NCBI RefSeq assembly: GCF_000484695.1
Contig: NZ_AXVR01000004.1
Span: forward strand, 62,001-126,000
Origin: Salinispora cortesiana
GTDB taxonomy: Bacteria; Actinomycetota; Actinomycetes; Mycobacteriales; Micromonosporaceae
Reading direction: 5' to 3'
DNA: 64,000 bases
In this document: positions 26,496 through 35,702 of the stretch, in pieces
Layout: every line of letters begins with the position of its first letter
How positions within the stretch are numbered: position 1 is the stretch's first letter
The notes under the pieces: model-generated
Database searches by the model: none
Told to the model about the DNA's origin: nothing
Seen by the model: only the letters and a program-made list of their open reading frames with translations
Program-made: the position numbers and the translations under genes

Positions 26496-26548
26496 TGCTG
26501 CTCGTGGCATCTTCATGGTCGAATGGCGGTGCTGACCTGGGAGTGTGG

Positions 26549-26776
26549 ATGCCCGCCAAAGCGAAGTGGGTGCTCCTCGCGGACCATATCCGTGCGCGGA
26601 TCGAGTCCGGTGAGTGGGCGCCGGGGGAGAAGTTGCCGTCGACGGCCCAGCTCAAGCAGGAGCATGGCGTGTCGCAGACGGTCGTGCGCCAGGCGATCCT
26701 GGTGCTTCAGACGCAAGGGCTCGTCGAGGGTGTCCACGGCGTCGGCGTGTTCGTCGCGGAGCGGCCTGGCCCGTGA
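26549..26776 (+). CDS. Stand-alone GntR-type winged-helix regulator, copy 2
   Basis: A 75-aa protein nearly identical in layout to copy 1: MPAKAKWVLLADHIRARIESGEWAPGEKLPSTAQLKQEHGVSQTVVRQAI, ending GVGVFVAERPGP. The similarity also covers about 28 bp upstream of the ATG, including the Shine-Dalgarno, so the pair arose by tandem duplication of a unit of about 293 bp. Differences in the recognition helix (EHGVSQTVVRQ against EHGVSAIVVRQ) suggest related but not identical operators. A strong hairpin terminator begins at the stop codon. Confidence 0.85.
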   Translation: MPAKAKWVLLADHIRARIESGEWAPGEKLPSTAQLKQEHGVSQTVVRQAILVLQTQGLVEGVHGVGVFVAERPGP

Positions 26777-26820
26777 GACGACGGTGGGCTGCCCGGGTCA
26801 CCGGGCAGCCCACCGTCGTC
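26777..26820. terminator. 20-bp perfect hairpin between copy 2 and the E2 gene
   Basis: Arms 26777-26796 and 26801-26820 are exactly complementary around gtca. It serves the plus-strand GntR pair and the minus-strand E2 gene, which ends at 26831. Confidence 0.85.
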
Positions 26821-26830
26821 GGGTCGGGTG

Positions 26831-28624
26831 TTACCGGCCTAGTTCGGCCTCGAAGTTGCCGGCCTCCAGCCGCTCCTTGACCGTGCCAAGGAAACGGGCG
26901 GCGTCGGCGCCGTCGATCAGCCGGTGGTCGTACGACAGGGCCAGGTAGATCATCGACCGGACGGCCACGACCTCGCCCAGTTCCGGGTCGTTGACCACGA
27001 CCGGGCGCTTGACCACGGCACCCGTGCCGAGCATCGCCGACTGCGGCGACGGCACGATCGGGGTGTCGAAGAGGGCACCCCGGCTGCCGGTGTTGGTCAG
27101 CGTGAACGTCGCGCCAGCGAGCTCATCCGGGCTGATCTTGTTGGTCCGGGTGCGCTCGGCCAGGTCGGCGACCCGCTTGGCGATGCCGCCCAGGTTGAGG
27201 TCACCGGCGTTGTGGATGACCGGCACCATCAGGCCCCGCTCGGTGTCCACGGCGACGCCGAGGTGCTCCGCCTCCGGGTAGGTGATCTTCCCGGCCCCCA
27301 GGTCCATCTGGGCGTTGACGATCGGGTACGCCTGCAACGCCTCAACGGCCGCCAGGGCGAAGAACGGCAGGAAGGACAGCTTCACGCCGTGCCGCTGCTG
27401 GAAGGCGTCCTTCGCCCGCGCCCGCAGCTTGGCGATCCGGGTGACGTCGACCTCGACCACGGTGGTGAGCTGTGCCATCTCGTGCAGCGACTCGTGCATC
27501 CGCTTCGCGATGGTCGTACGGATCCGCGGCAGCTTCTCGGTGGTGCCCCGCTTGCTGCTGGGCGTGGGCCGGGCCGCCGGCTTCGCCGCGGGGGCGGCGG
27601 GCTGCGCCGCCGGGGCCGGAGCCGCCTTGGCGGCGCGGGCCTGCTCGGCCGCGTCGAGCACGTCCTGCTTGCGGATCCGGCCACCCACGCCGGTGCCGTT
27701 GACCGTGGCGAGGTCAACCCCGTGCTCGCCGGCGAGCTTGCGGACCAGCGGGGTGACGTAGCCGGCGTTCTCCGTGCCGCCGGTCGTCGCCGGCCGGGAG
27801 GCGGGCGCGGACGGGGCGGCGGCCCGCTCCGCCTTCGCCGGATCGGCGGCGCTCTCGGCTTCGGCCGCCGGCTCGTTGTAGGAGACGCCCGGGGTCGGCT
27901 CGGTGACCTTCGGCTCGGACTTCGCCTCCGGCTTGGGTTCCGGCCTCGGCTCGGGCTTCGCCTCGGGCTCCGGCTTGGGCTCGGGCTTCGCCGTCGCACC
28001 GGCCGTACCGACGACCGCCAGCGTCGCGCCGACATCGGCGGTCTCGTCCTCCGCCACGGTGATCTCCAGGACGGTCCCGGCGACCGGCGAGGGGATCTCG
28101 GTGTCGACCTTGTCGGTCGACACCTCGAGTAGCGGCTCGTCAACCTCGACGGTGTCGCCGACCTGCTTGAGCCAGCGCGTGACGGTGCCCTCGGTGACGC
28201 TCTCGCCGAGGGCCGGCATCGTCACCGGGCTGCCCTCACCCGAGGAGCCGCCCTCGCCCGAGGAGGCAGGAGCCGACTGCTCCTGCTCCGGCTCCGGGCC
28301 GGTGCCCTCGGCGGCGGCGGTCGGCTCAGGCGCCGACTGCCGCGACTCGGCCTCGCCGCCGCCCGACGCCCCGTTGTCGCCCGACGCCGCATCGCCGATC
28401 GTCGCCAGCTCGCTGCCGACCTCGGCGGTCTCGTCCTCGCCGACCACGATGCGGGTCAGCACACCGGCCGCGGGGGACGGGATCTCGGTGTCCACCTTGT
28501 CGGTCGACACCTCGAGTAGCGGCTCGTCAACCTCGACGGTGTCGCCCTCCTGCTTGAGCCAGCGCGTGACGGTGCCCTCGGTGACGCTCTCACCGAGCCG
28601 GGGCATGGTGACCGATACCGGCAT
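26831..28624 (-). CDS. sucB: 2-oxo acid dehydrogenase E2 (dihydrolipoamide acyltransferase), two lipoyl domains
   Basis: A 597-aa E2 subunit of the pyruvate and/or 2-oxoglutarate dehydrogenase complex. In order: lipoyl domain 1 (residues 1-78, lipoyl Lys43 in STDKVDT), a Gly/Ser/Glu linker, lipoyl domain 2 (about 132-208, Lys172), and an Ala/Pro/Glu-rich linker. Then come a peripheral-subunit-binding domain ([17 protein letters not shown]...[11 protein letters not shown]) and the acyltransferase core ending [17 protein letters not shown] with the catalytic His and Asp. In mycobacteria the counterpart DlaT serves the pyruvate dehydrogenase and a peroxidase system. lpd lies directly upstream, so E2 and E3 are probably one operon. 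The lipoyl groups come from LipB/LipA encoded 9 kb away. Confidence 0.96.
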   Translation of the reverse strand: MPVSVTMPRLGESVTEGTVTRWLKQEGDTVEVDEPLLEVSTDKVDTEIPSPAAGVLTRIVVGEDETAEVGSELATIGDAASGDNGASGGGEAESRQSAPEPTAAAEGTGPEPEQEQSAPASSGEGGSSGEGSPVTMPALGESVTEGTVTRWLKQVGDTVEVDEPLLEVSTDKVDTEIPSPVAGTVLEITVAEDETADVGATLAVVGTAGATAKPEPKPEPEAKPEPRPEPKPEAKSEPKVTEPTPGVSYNEPAAEAESAADPAKAERAAAPSAPASRPATTGGTENAGYVTPLVRKLAGEHGVDLATVNGTGVGGRIRKQDVLDAAEQARAAKAAPAPAAQPAAPAAKPAARPTPSSKRGTTEKLPRIRTTIAKRMHESLHEMAQLTTVVEVDVTRIAKLRARAKDAFQQRHGVKLSFLPFFALAAVEALQAYPIVNAQMDLGAGKITYPEAEHLGVAVDTERGLMVPVIHNAGDLNLGGIAKRVADLAERTRTNKISPDELAGATFTLTNTGSRGALFDTPIVPSPQSAMLGTGAVVKRPVVVNDPELGEVVAVRSMIYLALSYDHRLIDGADAARFLGTVKERLEAGNFEAELGR

Positions 28625-28690
28625 TTTCTCCAGACTCCTTCATTCCCCTGATGGGATCGTCGCCCGTCGCCGGACGCCGTGGTTGTCGTG

Positions 28691-30079
28691 TCAGGCGTGC
28701 GCGTGCAGCGGCTTGCCGGCGAGGGCCAGGTGCGCCTCACCCAGCGCCTCGTTCTGGGTCGGGTGGGCGTGCACGAGCTGCGCCACCTCGGCGGGGTACG
28801 CCTCCCAGTTGTAGATGAGCTGGGCCTCACCGATCAGCTCACCGACCCGGGCACCCACCATGTGTACGCCGACGACCGGGCCGTCCTCGACCCGGACCAG
28901 CTTGACGAAGCCGGTCGTCTTGAGGATCTGGCTCTTGCCGTTGCCGCCCAGGTTGTAGTTGTAGGTCTTGACCTTGTCGGCGCCGTACTGCTCCTTGGCC
29001 TTCGCCTCGGTCAGACCGACCGACGCCAGCTCGGGGTCGGAGTAGGTGACGCGCGGGATGCCGGCCTCGTCGATGACGGCCGGATTCTCTCCGGCGATCT
29101 CCTCAGCGACGAAGATGCCCTGCTGGAAGCCGCGGTGCGCCAGCTGGAGGCCGGGCACGATGTCGCCGACCGCGTAGACGTTCGGCACGCTCGTGCGCTG
29201 CCGCTCGTCGGTCAGCACGTAGCCCCGGTCCATCCGGACGCCCTGCTCCTCGTAGCCGAGGCCGGCGGTGTTCGGTCCCCGGCCGACGGCGACCAGCAGC
29301 AGCTCGGCCTCGACGGTCTCGCCGCCGGCGATGGTCACGCGAACGCCGCTGCCGGTCTTCTCGACCTTCTCGAACGGCTTGCCGACCTTAAAGTTGATTT
29401 TCCGCTTCCGGAACGCCCGCTCCAGCGCCTTCGACGACTCCTCGTCCTCGGCAGCGACCAGCCGGGGCAGCGCCTCGATGATCGTGACATCCACCCCGAA
29501 GGACTTCCACACGCTGGCGAACTCGACCCCGATGACACCGCCACCGAGCACGATCACCGACGCTGGGACCCGGTCCATCACCAGCGCATGGTCGCTGGTG
29601 ATGATCCGCTCGCCGTCAACCTCCAGACCGGGCAGGCTCTTCGCGTACGAGCCGGAGGCCAGGATGATGTTGCGGCCGGTGTAGCGCTTACCGTCGACCT
29701 CGACGGTGTTCGGCGCGACCAGCCGGCCGGCGCCGGCCACGATGGTGATGTTCTTCGCGCCACCCAGCAGGCCCTGAAGTCCCTTGTACAGCCGGGCGAC
29801 CACCCCGTCCTTGTACGAGTTGACCGCCGCCATGTCGATGCCGACCAGCTCGGCCTTGACGCCGAACTGCTCCGACTCGCGGGTCTGGTCGGCGACCTCG
29901 GCGGCGTGGAGCAGTGCCTTGGTCGGGATGCACCCGTTGTGCAGGCAGGTGCCGCCGAGCTTGCCCTTCTCGACCAACGCGACGGACAGGCCCAGCTCAG
30001 CGGCGCGCAGCGCCGCTGCGTAGCCACCGCTGCCACCTCCGAGGATGACGATGTCGAAGGTCTCGTTCGGCTCGCTCAC
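28691..30079 (-). CDS. lpd: Dihydrolipoyl dehydrogenase (E3)
   Basis: A 462-aa flavoprotein that reoxidises the E2 lipoyl groups and passes electrons to NAD+. Visible features are the FAD motif GGGSGGYAAALRAAELG, the redox-active disulfide GGTCLHNGCIPTK, the NAD-binding GGGVIGVEFAS, the second FAD segment VYAVGDIVPG, and the C-terminal HAHPTQNEALGEA with the catalytic His-Glu pair. The GTG at 30079 has GGGAG seven bases upstream. It precedes the E2 gene on the same strand with a 66-bp gap. Confidence 0.96.
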   Translation of the reverse strand: MSEPNETFDIVILGGGSGGYAAALRAAELGLSVALVEKGKLGGTCLHNGCIPTKALLHAAEVADQTRESEQFGVKAELVGIDMAAVNSYKDGVVARLYKGLQGLLGGAKNITIVAGAGRLVAPNTVEVDGKRYTGRNIILASGSYAKSLPGLEVDGERIITSDHALVMDRVPASVIVLGGGVIGVEFASVWKSFGVDVTIIEALPRLVAAEDEESSKALERAFRKRKINFKVGKPFEKVEKTGSGVRVTIAGGETVEAELLLVAVGRGPNTAGLGYEEQGVRMDRGYVLTDERQRTSVPNVYAVGDIVPGLQLAHRGFQQGIFVAEEIAGENPAVIDEAGIPRVTYSDPELASVGLTEAKAKEQYGADKVKTYNYNLGGNGKSQILKTTGFVKLVRVEDGPVVGVHMVGARVGELIGEAQLIYNWEAYPAEVAQLVHAHPTQNEALGEAHLALAGKPLHAHA

Positions 30080-30258
30080 GTCCAACTCCCAGGTCACCTG
30101 GCTGCATCGGGGGGTTACGGTGGGGTAATGCGGACACACCCCACCTCGGTCATCTTGTCACCACCACGCCCGGCGCGGGTAACGAGGTGCCCAACGACAC
30201 GTCCGAGACACGTACCCTTGGCATCAGCTTCGATGGTGCGGGTGTGGGGAGACGACCG

Positions 30259-30585
30259 GTGGGACTGTTCCGACGGAAGAAGGCGCGTCCGGTCAGTCAG
30301 GACCGCGGGGTTGACCGGGGCGATCTGGGCCACCTGGAGAACTTCGTGCGGACCCGGCGGGGAGTCGAGGCGTACATCGAGCCCCGGACGACCGTCACCG
30401 AGACCACGGTCATGCTGATCGCCGACGACGGGGAGTGGACTCGCCGCCGGATCGACGGCCCGGACGGTGCGCGGCGCTTCGCCCACCGGCTGGGCATCCC
30501 GGTCTACGACGTGAGCCTGATGGGCTACCCGCAGCGGATGCGGGACTACAACGAACGCCGCAAGCGACGCCCCGAGTTGTTCTGA
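30259..30585 (+). CDS. Conserved actinobacterial protein, unknown function
   Basis: A 108-aa soluble protein beginning VGLFRRKK. The conserved core is DLGHLENFVRTRRGVEAYIEPRTTVTETTVMLIADDGEWTRRRI, followed by GPDGARRFAHRLGIPVYDVSLMGYPQRMRDYNERRKRRP. It is recurrently found divergent from lpd in actinomycetes, sometimes labelled oxidoreductase, but no cofactor motif is visible. The GTG at 30259 is preceded by GGGGAG and fits homologues better than the in-frame start at 30187. Confidence 0.8.
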   Translation: MGLFRRKKARPVSQDRGVDRGDLGHLENFVRTRRGVEAYIEPRTTVTETTVMLIADDGEWTRRRIDGPDGARRFAHRLGIPVYDVSLMGYPQRMRDYNERRKRRPELF

Positions 30586-30611
30586 ACCCGCATCGAATCG
30601 GCGGGTGGCGC

Positions 30612-30652
30612 GCCGGGCCCTCGTGCCCGCGCGGCGGGTACGAGGGCCCGGC
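30612..30652. terminator. 19-bp hairpin between convergent genes
   Basis: Arms 30612-30630 and 30634-30652 pair throughout, with one G-T wobble and the loop gcg. It separates the small conserved gene from pepA. Confidence 0.8.
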
Positions 30653-30659
30653 TGACACG

Positions 30660-32225
30660 TCAGCCCTGGCTGGCGATGTCCTCAATCAGGTGCAGCAGGG
30701 TACGGACGGGCACGCCGGTGCCGCCCTTGGTCCAGTAGCCCGTCGGCTCGCCCGAGTGGTAGCCGGGGCCGGCGATGTCGATGTGCGCCCAGGCGACCTC
30801 CTCGGTGATGAACTCACGCAGGAACACACCGCCCTGGAGCATGTGACCCGCCCGGTCCATCCCCGCGTTGACCTGGGAGATGTCGGCGACCTCGGAGTCC
30901 ATGCCCTTGCGCACGTCCTCCGGCAGCGGCATCGGCCAGGTCGGCTCGCCGACCGCCTCGCCGGCGGTCCGCACCCGCTCGCACAGCTCCGGCGTGCCCA
31001 TCACACCGGCCACCCGCTTGCCCAGCGCGACCACCTGGCCGCCGGTGAGCGTGGAGGTCTCCAGGAGGTAGTCGCAGCCGTCCGTGCAGGCCCGGGCGAT
31101 CGCGTCGGCGAGGATCATCCGCCCCTCGGCGTCGGTGTTGAGCACCTCGACGCGCTTGCCGTCGAACATCGTGATGACGTCGCCCGGCCGGTACGCCGTT
31201 CCGGAGGGCATGTTCTCCGCCATCGGCACGTAGGCGGTCACCGCCACGGCGGGCGCAAGCTCCGCGACCGCCAGCATCGCGCCGGCGACGGCGCCGGCTC
31301 CGGCCATGTCGGCCTTCATCTCCCACATACCCTGCGACGGCTTGATCGAGACACCGCCACTGTCGAAGGTGATGCCCTTGCCGACCAGGGCGACCCGCTT
31401 GCCGTTGCCCCCGTCAGCCGGGGTGTAGCTGATCCGCACCAGTCGCGGCGGGGCCTGCGACCCCTGCCCGACGGCGGTGATGCCTCCGTAGCCGCCCTCG
31501 CGCAGGGCGACCTCGTCGAGCACCTCCACCTCCAGCCCCGCCACGCGGGCGGCGGTTGCCACCGAGTCGGCGAAGGCGGGCGGGCACAGCTCGTTGGGGG
31601 CGGCGTTGACCCAGTCCCGGGAGGACCGGACCGCGTTGGCCACCGCCTGGGCCCGGGCTACCTCGGCCGCGGCGGTGGCGTCCCCCGCGTCCGGGACCGC
31701 GACCAGCACCTCCGCGACCGGCTCCCGCCGGGCCGGCTGTGGGCGGGTCTTGTAACCGGCGAACCGGTAGCCGCCCAGCAGGCCGCCCTCGGAGACCGCG
31801 CGCAGCGCGGCCGGGGCGTCGGCGTCGTCCGGCAGCGGCAGGGCCAGCGCGACTCGGGCCGAGCCGGCCAGCGCCCGCACTGCGGCACCGGCCGCCCGGC
31901 GCAGGGTCTCCGGGGCAGGGGCGGCGCCGGTCGGCTCCGGTCCGAGACCCACCGCGGCGATCACCGGGGCGGTAACCGTGCCGAGCGTGGCGAGCTTGAT
32001 CACCTCGCCCGGGCCTCCGGTTGCGCCGAGCAACGCCAGCGTCTCGGTCAGTTTTCCGTCGAAGGCCGCGGCGATGCTCTCCGCGCCGCTGGCCAGCAGC
32101 AGGGTGCCGACGAGATCGCCGGCCCGCTCTCCGGGCTGGCTGTGCAGGCCGATGACGATCGCGTCAACGGCGAGCTCGGCGGGGTCGGTGTCGACGAGAC
32201 TGAGGGAAATGGTGGGCGATGTCAC
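30660..32225 (-). CDS. pepA: Leucyl aminopeptidase (M17)
   Basis: A 521-aa M17 metallo-aminopeptidase that removes N-terminal residues from peptides. The metal-binding and catalytic signature is complete: LVGKGITFDSGGVSIKPSQGMWEMKADMAG and, later, NTDAEGRMILADAI. The N-terminal macro-like domain (first 170 residues) is Ala-rich, as in other actinobacteria. The GTG at 32225 has GGAG upstream. It is divergent from gcvT, as pepB and gcvT are neighbours in M. tuberculosis. Confidence 0.96.
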   Translation of the reverse strand: MTSPTISLSLVDTDPAELAVDAIVIGLHSQPGERAGDLVGTLLLASGAESIAAAFDGKLTETLALLGATGGPGEVIKLATLGTVTAPVIAAVGLGPEPTGAAPAPETLRRAAGAAVRALAGSARVALALPLPDDADAPAALRAVSEGGLLGGYRFAGYKTRPQPARREPVAEVLVAVPDAGDATAAAEVARAQAVANAVRSSRDWVNAAPNELCPPAFADSVATAARVAGLEVEVLDEVALREGGYGGITAVGQGSQAPPRLVRISYTPADGGNGKRVALVGKGITFDSGGVSIKPSQGMWEMKADMAGAGAVAGAMLAVAELAPAVAVTAYVPMAENMPSGTAYRPGDVITMFDGKRVEVLNTDAEGRMILADAIARACTDGCDYLLETSTLTGGQVVALGKRVAGVMGTPELCERVRTAGEAVGEPTWPMPLPEDVRKGMDSEVADISQVNAGMDRAGHMLQGGVFLREFITEEVAWAHIDIAGPGYHSGEPTGYWTKGGTGVPVRTLLHLIEDIASQG

Positions 32226-32386
32226 TGAAGCTACTCCGGGCGGGCCGGGCCGGTCGCGTCGTCGCGTACCAGCGATGAAGGTCTCCGGCGGACCGTACCC
32301 GCCGTTGACCAGGGCTGTCCCGCCAGTGGTGCCGACGGGTCCCGCCGATGCTAACCAGCCGGGGTGGTGCCGGTAAGTTGCCACCC

Positions 32387-33511
32387 ATGACCGACGTGAC
32401 CTCCGGCTCCGCTGACACCCGGCTGCGCCGCTCTCCGCTACACGACGCGCACGTCGCTGCCGGCGCCAAGTTTGCCCTCTTCGGCGGGTGGGAGATGCCG
32501 CTTGAGTACGCCGGGGGCGGGGTGCGTAAGGAGCACGCGGCGGTCCGCGACGCGGTTGGCGTCTTCGACGTGTCGCACCTGGGCAAGGTGCGGGTCACCG
32601 GCGCCGGGGCGGCGGAGTTCGTCAACGCCTGCCTCAGCAACGACCTGGCCCGGATCGGGCCGGGTCGGGCGCAGTACACCCTCTGCTGTGACGATGCCAG
32701 CGGTGGTGTGGTCGACGACATCATCGCCTACCTGTACGCCGACGATCACGTCTTCCTGATCCCCAATGCCGCGAACACCGCCGAGGTGGTGCGCCGGCTG
32801 CGGGCCGCCGCCCCGCCGACGGTCACGATCACGGACGAGCACGAGGCGTACGCGGTCCTCGCTGTACAGGGCCCGCGCTCGGCCGACCTGCTCGGCGCGC
32901 TGGGCCTGCCCACGGAGCACGGCTACATGAGCTTCGCGGAGGGCACGTTGGCCGGGGCCAACCTGACCGTGTGCCGCACGGGCTACACCGGCGAACTGGG
33001 CTATGAACTGATCCTGCCCGCCGCGGATGCCGGCGGAGTCTGGGACGCGCTCTTCGCCGCCGATGAGCAGCTGCAGGCGTGCGGCCTGGCTGCCCGGGAC
33101 ACCCTGCGTACCGAGATGGGCTACCCGCTGCACGGGCAGGACCTGTCGCTGGAGATCACCCCGGTGCAGGGCCGTTCGAGCTGGGCGGTCGGCTGGGAGA
33201 AGCCGGCTTTCTGGGGTCGGGCGGCCCTGCTCGCGGAGAAGGCAGCCGGCCCCCGGCGCCGGCTGCGCGGCCTGGTGGCGGTCGATCGGGCCATCCCGCG
33301 CCCCGGCATGGTCGTCTACCACGGTGAGACGCCGGTCGGCACGGTCACCAGCGGCACCTTCAGCCCGACCCGGAAGCAGGGCATCGCCCTGGCCCTGATC
33401 GACACCGAGCCGGCCCTGGCCGACGGGGCCGAGCTTGAGGTCGACATCCGGGGACGCCGGGCAGCGGTGAGCCTGGTCCGCCCGCCGTTCGTCAACCCCT
33501 CGGTTCGATAG
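32387..33511 (+). CDS. gcvT: Aminomethyltransferase (glycine cleavage T-protein)
   Basis: A 374-aa T-protein that transfers the aminomethyl carbon from H-protein to tetrahydrofolate and releases ammonia. Landmarks are [76 protein letters not shown] and [18 protein letters not shown]. No gcvH or gcvP lies nearby. I looked for a glycine riboswitch in the 161-bp upstream gap and saw none. Confidence 0.96.
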   Translation: MTDVTSGSADTRLRRSPLHDAHVAAGAKFALFGGWEMPLEYAGGGVRKEHAAVRDAVGVFDVSHLGKVRVTGAGAAEFVNACLSNDLARIGPGRAQYTLCCDDASGGVVDDIIAYLYADDHVFLIPNAANTAEVVRRLRAAAPPTVTITDEHEAYAVLAVQGPRSADLLGALGLPTEHGYMSFAEGTLAGANLTVCRTGYTGELGYELILPAADAGGVWDALFAADEQLQACGLAARDTLRTEMGYPLHGQDLSLEITPVQGRSSWAVGWEKPAFWGRAALLAEKAAGPRRRLRGLVAVDRAIPRPGMVVYHGETPVGTVTSGTFSPTRKQGIALALIDTEPALADGAELEVDIRGRRAAVSLVRPPFVNPSVR

Positions 33512-33533
33512 CTCGCCCCGGTCAGCGCCCGCG

Positions 33534-33559
33534 CCGCCCCTGCCGATCGGCGGGGGCGG
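33534..33559. terminator. Hairpin downstream of gcvT
   Basis: Arms 33534-33544 and 33549-33559 pair with one mismatch around gatc, between the convergent gcvT and the DUF2314 gene. Confidence 0.5.
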
Positions 33560-33567
33560 GTGGCGGG

Positions 33568-34863
33568 TCAGACCGGCGGGGCGGGGCGTTCGCCGGCATC
33601 CAGGACGGCCTGCGTCCAGCCGCCTTCGCGGACCCCGGTGCCGTCCAGGACCGCCCAGTCGACCACGTCGGTCGCCTCCACCACCACCGCGGAGCCGATC
33701 CGTACGGTGGGATCCGTGTTGGCGTCGCTGGCGCTGGCACCCTCGATCTGCTCCGGCGTCGGCCAGGAGATCACCCCGGCCCACACGTACTCCGGGCCGT
33801 CCTCCCCGGGAAGTCCGTACTTCACCACCAGCTGTGTCTCCGGTGGTAGCGCCCCGGCGAGGAAGCGGGCGCGGATCTCGCCCAGTGAGGCGCGGGCGGT
33901 GGCGACCGCCTGGCTCATCGCGTCGCCGGAGCGGGTGTAGCGCACGTCCGGCGCGATGCCGGTGAAGAGGGTTCCACAGGCCGAGGCGTAGTAGCGGCTG
34001 TCCGGCCCGGAGTAGCCGGCCGGCGGCCGCAGGGTGAGGAACGAATCCGCCTCCGGGTCCGTCGCCGGGTCCAGTTCCAGCCGAAGCAGCACCGGGGCGG
34101 TGGCCCCGTGCTGTTCTGGGTTGCCGTACGCCACCGCGATGTCTCCTCCGGTGACCGTGGCCAGTACGGGGAGCTGTACGAACGCCGGCAGATCCTCGCC
34201 GGCCAGGCCGTCGGTCCACGTCCGCAGCAGCCGCCGTGCCGTGCCGGTCATTACCGCGCCCCAGGCGCGGGTCAGGTGGTCCGGCACGCCCTGTGCCTGT
34301 AGCTCCAGCAGCCCGAACCGGCGCAACCCCTTGGTGGTGAACCAGAGCCCGTCGGCGTCGGACGAGTACGGCACCAGTACCCAGTCGACCAGCCGGATCC
34401 GGCCCTGCTCATCCGGCAGGGACCGCAGCGCGGTCGTCGGGTCGAGGAACTGGAGTCCGAAGACATCCACCACGTCGCCGCCGGCTGTGTCGGCGACCGC
34501 CGCCGCCACCGCCCGCGCCGCCCACTCGTGCGCCGGCGGCCAACCGGGCCGGTACTCGGCCTGCACCACGACCAGGTGGGTCGCCGCCGCCAGCCGGGAC
34601 AGCTGGGCCTCGGTTGCGCCGAAGGCGGTGAGCAGGTCCGGCGGCAACTCGGGGAACTCGTGGATCGGCCGGGTGTCCACGCTCATCAGCGGGCTGTCCA
34701 GCATCTGTCGGGCGAGTGCGTGCACCGGCTCGGCGAGCCGCCCGGTGAGCTGCTGTAGCGCGGTCTTCGTGCCCACCGTCGGCAGCCCAGTCATCGGCAC
34801 CAGGTAGGTCGCGTTCAGTGTTTCCGGGACCGGTACGGGCAGGAAGTCGTCCGTGATGAGCAT
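33568..34863 (-). CDS. DUF2314-containing protein
   Basis: A 431-aa cytosolic protein in two parts. The N-terminal 270 residues are of unknown type, with LVVVQAEYRPGWPPAHEWAARAVAAAVA and DVVDVFGLQFLDPTTA. The C-terminal 130 residues match DUF2314: EIRARFLAGALPPETQLVVKYGLP, EYVWAGVISWPTPEQIEG and VDWAVLDGTGVREGGWTQAVLDAG. Domains of this kind occur in suspected immunity or toxin-linked proteins, but no partner is seen here. The gene lies between gcvT and the cobalamin genes and is absent from the mycobacterial order. Confidence 0.75.
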   Translation of the reverse strand: MLITDDFLPVPVPETLNATYLVPMTGLPTVGTKTALQQLTGRLAEPVHALARQMLDSPLMSVDTRPIHEFPELPPDLLTAFGATEAQLSRLAAATHLVVVQAEYRPGWPPAHEWAARAVAAAVADTAGGDVVDVFGLQFLDPTTALRSLPDEQGRIRLVDWVLVPYSSDADGLWFTTKGLRRFGLLELQAQGVPDHLTRAWGAVMTGTARRLLRTWTDGLAGEDLPAFVQLPVLATVTGGDIAVAYGNPEQHGATAPVLLRLELDPATDPEADSFLTLRPPAGYSGPDSRYYASACGTLFTGIAPDVRYTRSGDAMSQAVATARASLGEIRARFLAGALPPETQLVVKYGLPGEDGPEYVWAGVISWPTPEQIEGASASDANTDPTVRIGSAVVVEATDVVDWAVLDGTGVREGGWTQAVLDAGERPAPPV

Positions 34864-34928
34864 GGGGTCTCCCGGATGGCCGTGCCGGTGTTGTCGTGCG
34901 CAACGCTACCCGCCGGTGTGGGCGGAGC

Positions 34929-35702
34929 TCAGCCGGACAAGACCAGTCCCAGGTAGACAAGGGTGGTGACCACCTCGACGGTGGCACCGAGCACGTCGCC
35001 GGTGATCCCACCGAGCCGGCGTACCACGTGTCGGAGCAGCCAGACCGCGGTGGCGAGGGCGGCGATGACGACGACTGGTCCCTGCCACGGACGGTCCGGC
35101 ACGGCGGCGAGCGCCAGCAGCGCCACTGCGGTGGTCCCGGTGGCGAGGGCGCCCCGCCCGACGGTCCCGGCGACCAGGGCTCCCAGCCCGTCCGGTCGGG
35201 CTGCCGGCAGCCCTCGCCGGCAGGCCAGTGCGACTCCGAGCCGACCGGCGGCGGTGGCGGTCACCACCGCCGCCAGCACGGTCGGCGTTGACCACTCGGC
35301 CAACTCCGCGAGCACCGCCGCCTGCACCAGGAGGACGACCACCAGCGCGGTGACCCCGAACGGGCCGACATCCGGCTTCTTCATGATCTCTAACGCGGCC
35401 GGACCGCGCCGGTATGAGCCGAGCGCGTCCACGGTGTCGGCGAGCCCGTCGAGGTGCAGCCCCCGGGTCAGCAGCGCGCCGGCGCCGACCGTGACGCCAG
35501 CAGCTACCAGTGGCGGCGCGAAGCCGCCGGTGAGTAGCAGCACTCCAGTGAGGAGGGCGCCGAGCAGCGCGCCGACGGCCGGGGCCAGGGCCATCGCGGT
35601 GCCGGCCACGGCCCGGTCGATCCGGCCGGCCGGCACCGGCAACGTGGTAAACGTGGTCAGCGCCAGCCGGGCCCCGGCGGCGAGCCGCGGTTCAGCCGGC
35701 AC
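34929..35702 (-). CDS. cobS: Adenosylcobinamide-GDP ribazoletransferase (cobalamin synthase)
   Basis: A 257-aa membrane enzyme that joins adenosylcobinamide-GDP to alpha-ribazole, the step that closes the lower ligand loop of B12. The metal-binding signature is LTRGLHLDGLADTVDALGSYRRGPAALEIMKKPDVGPFGVTALV, in a protein with about six helices. The GTG at 35702 overlaps the end of the cobU-cobT fusion gene by 11 bp, so the two are coupled. M. tuberculosis has the same pairing (Rv2207-Rv2208). Confidence 0.93.
   Translation of the reverse strand: MPAEPRLAAGARLALTTFTTLPVPAGRIDRAVAGTAMALAPAVGALLGALLTGVLLLTGGFAPPLVAAGVTVGAGALLTRGLHLDGLADTVDALGSYRRGPAALEIMKKPDVGPFGVTALVVVLLVQAAVLAELAEWSTPTVLAAVVTATAAGRLGVALACRRGLPAARPDGLGALVAGTVGRGALATGTTAVALLALAAVPDRPWQGPVVVIAALATAVWLLRHVVRRLGGITGDVLGATVEVVTTLVYLGLVLSG

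Larger units (their letters stand above)
26228..26776 (+). repeat. Tandem duplication of a wHTH gene unit, period 293 bp
   Basis: The unit starting near 26228 (aatggcggtgc...) recurs near 26521, each with upstream region, ribosome binding site and reading frame. Divergence is moderate, so the duplication is not recent. Confidence 0.75.

Noticed and set aside
32226..32386. Glycine riboswitch upstream of gcvT
   Set aside because: No tandem aptamer-like structure was apparent; the gap is short and shared with the pepA promoter.
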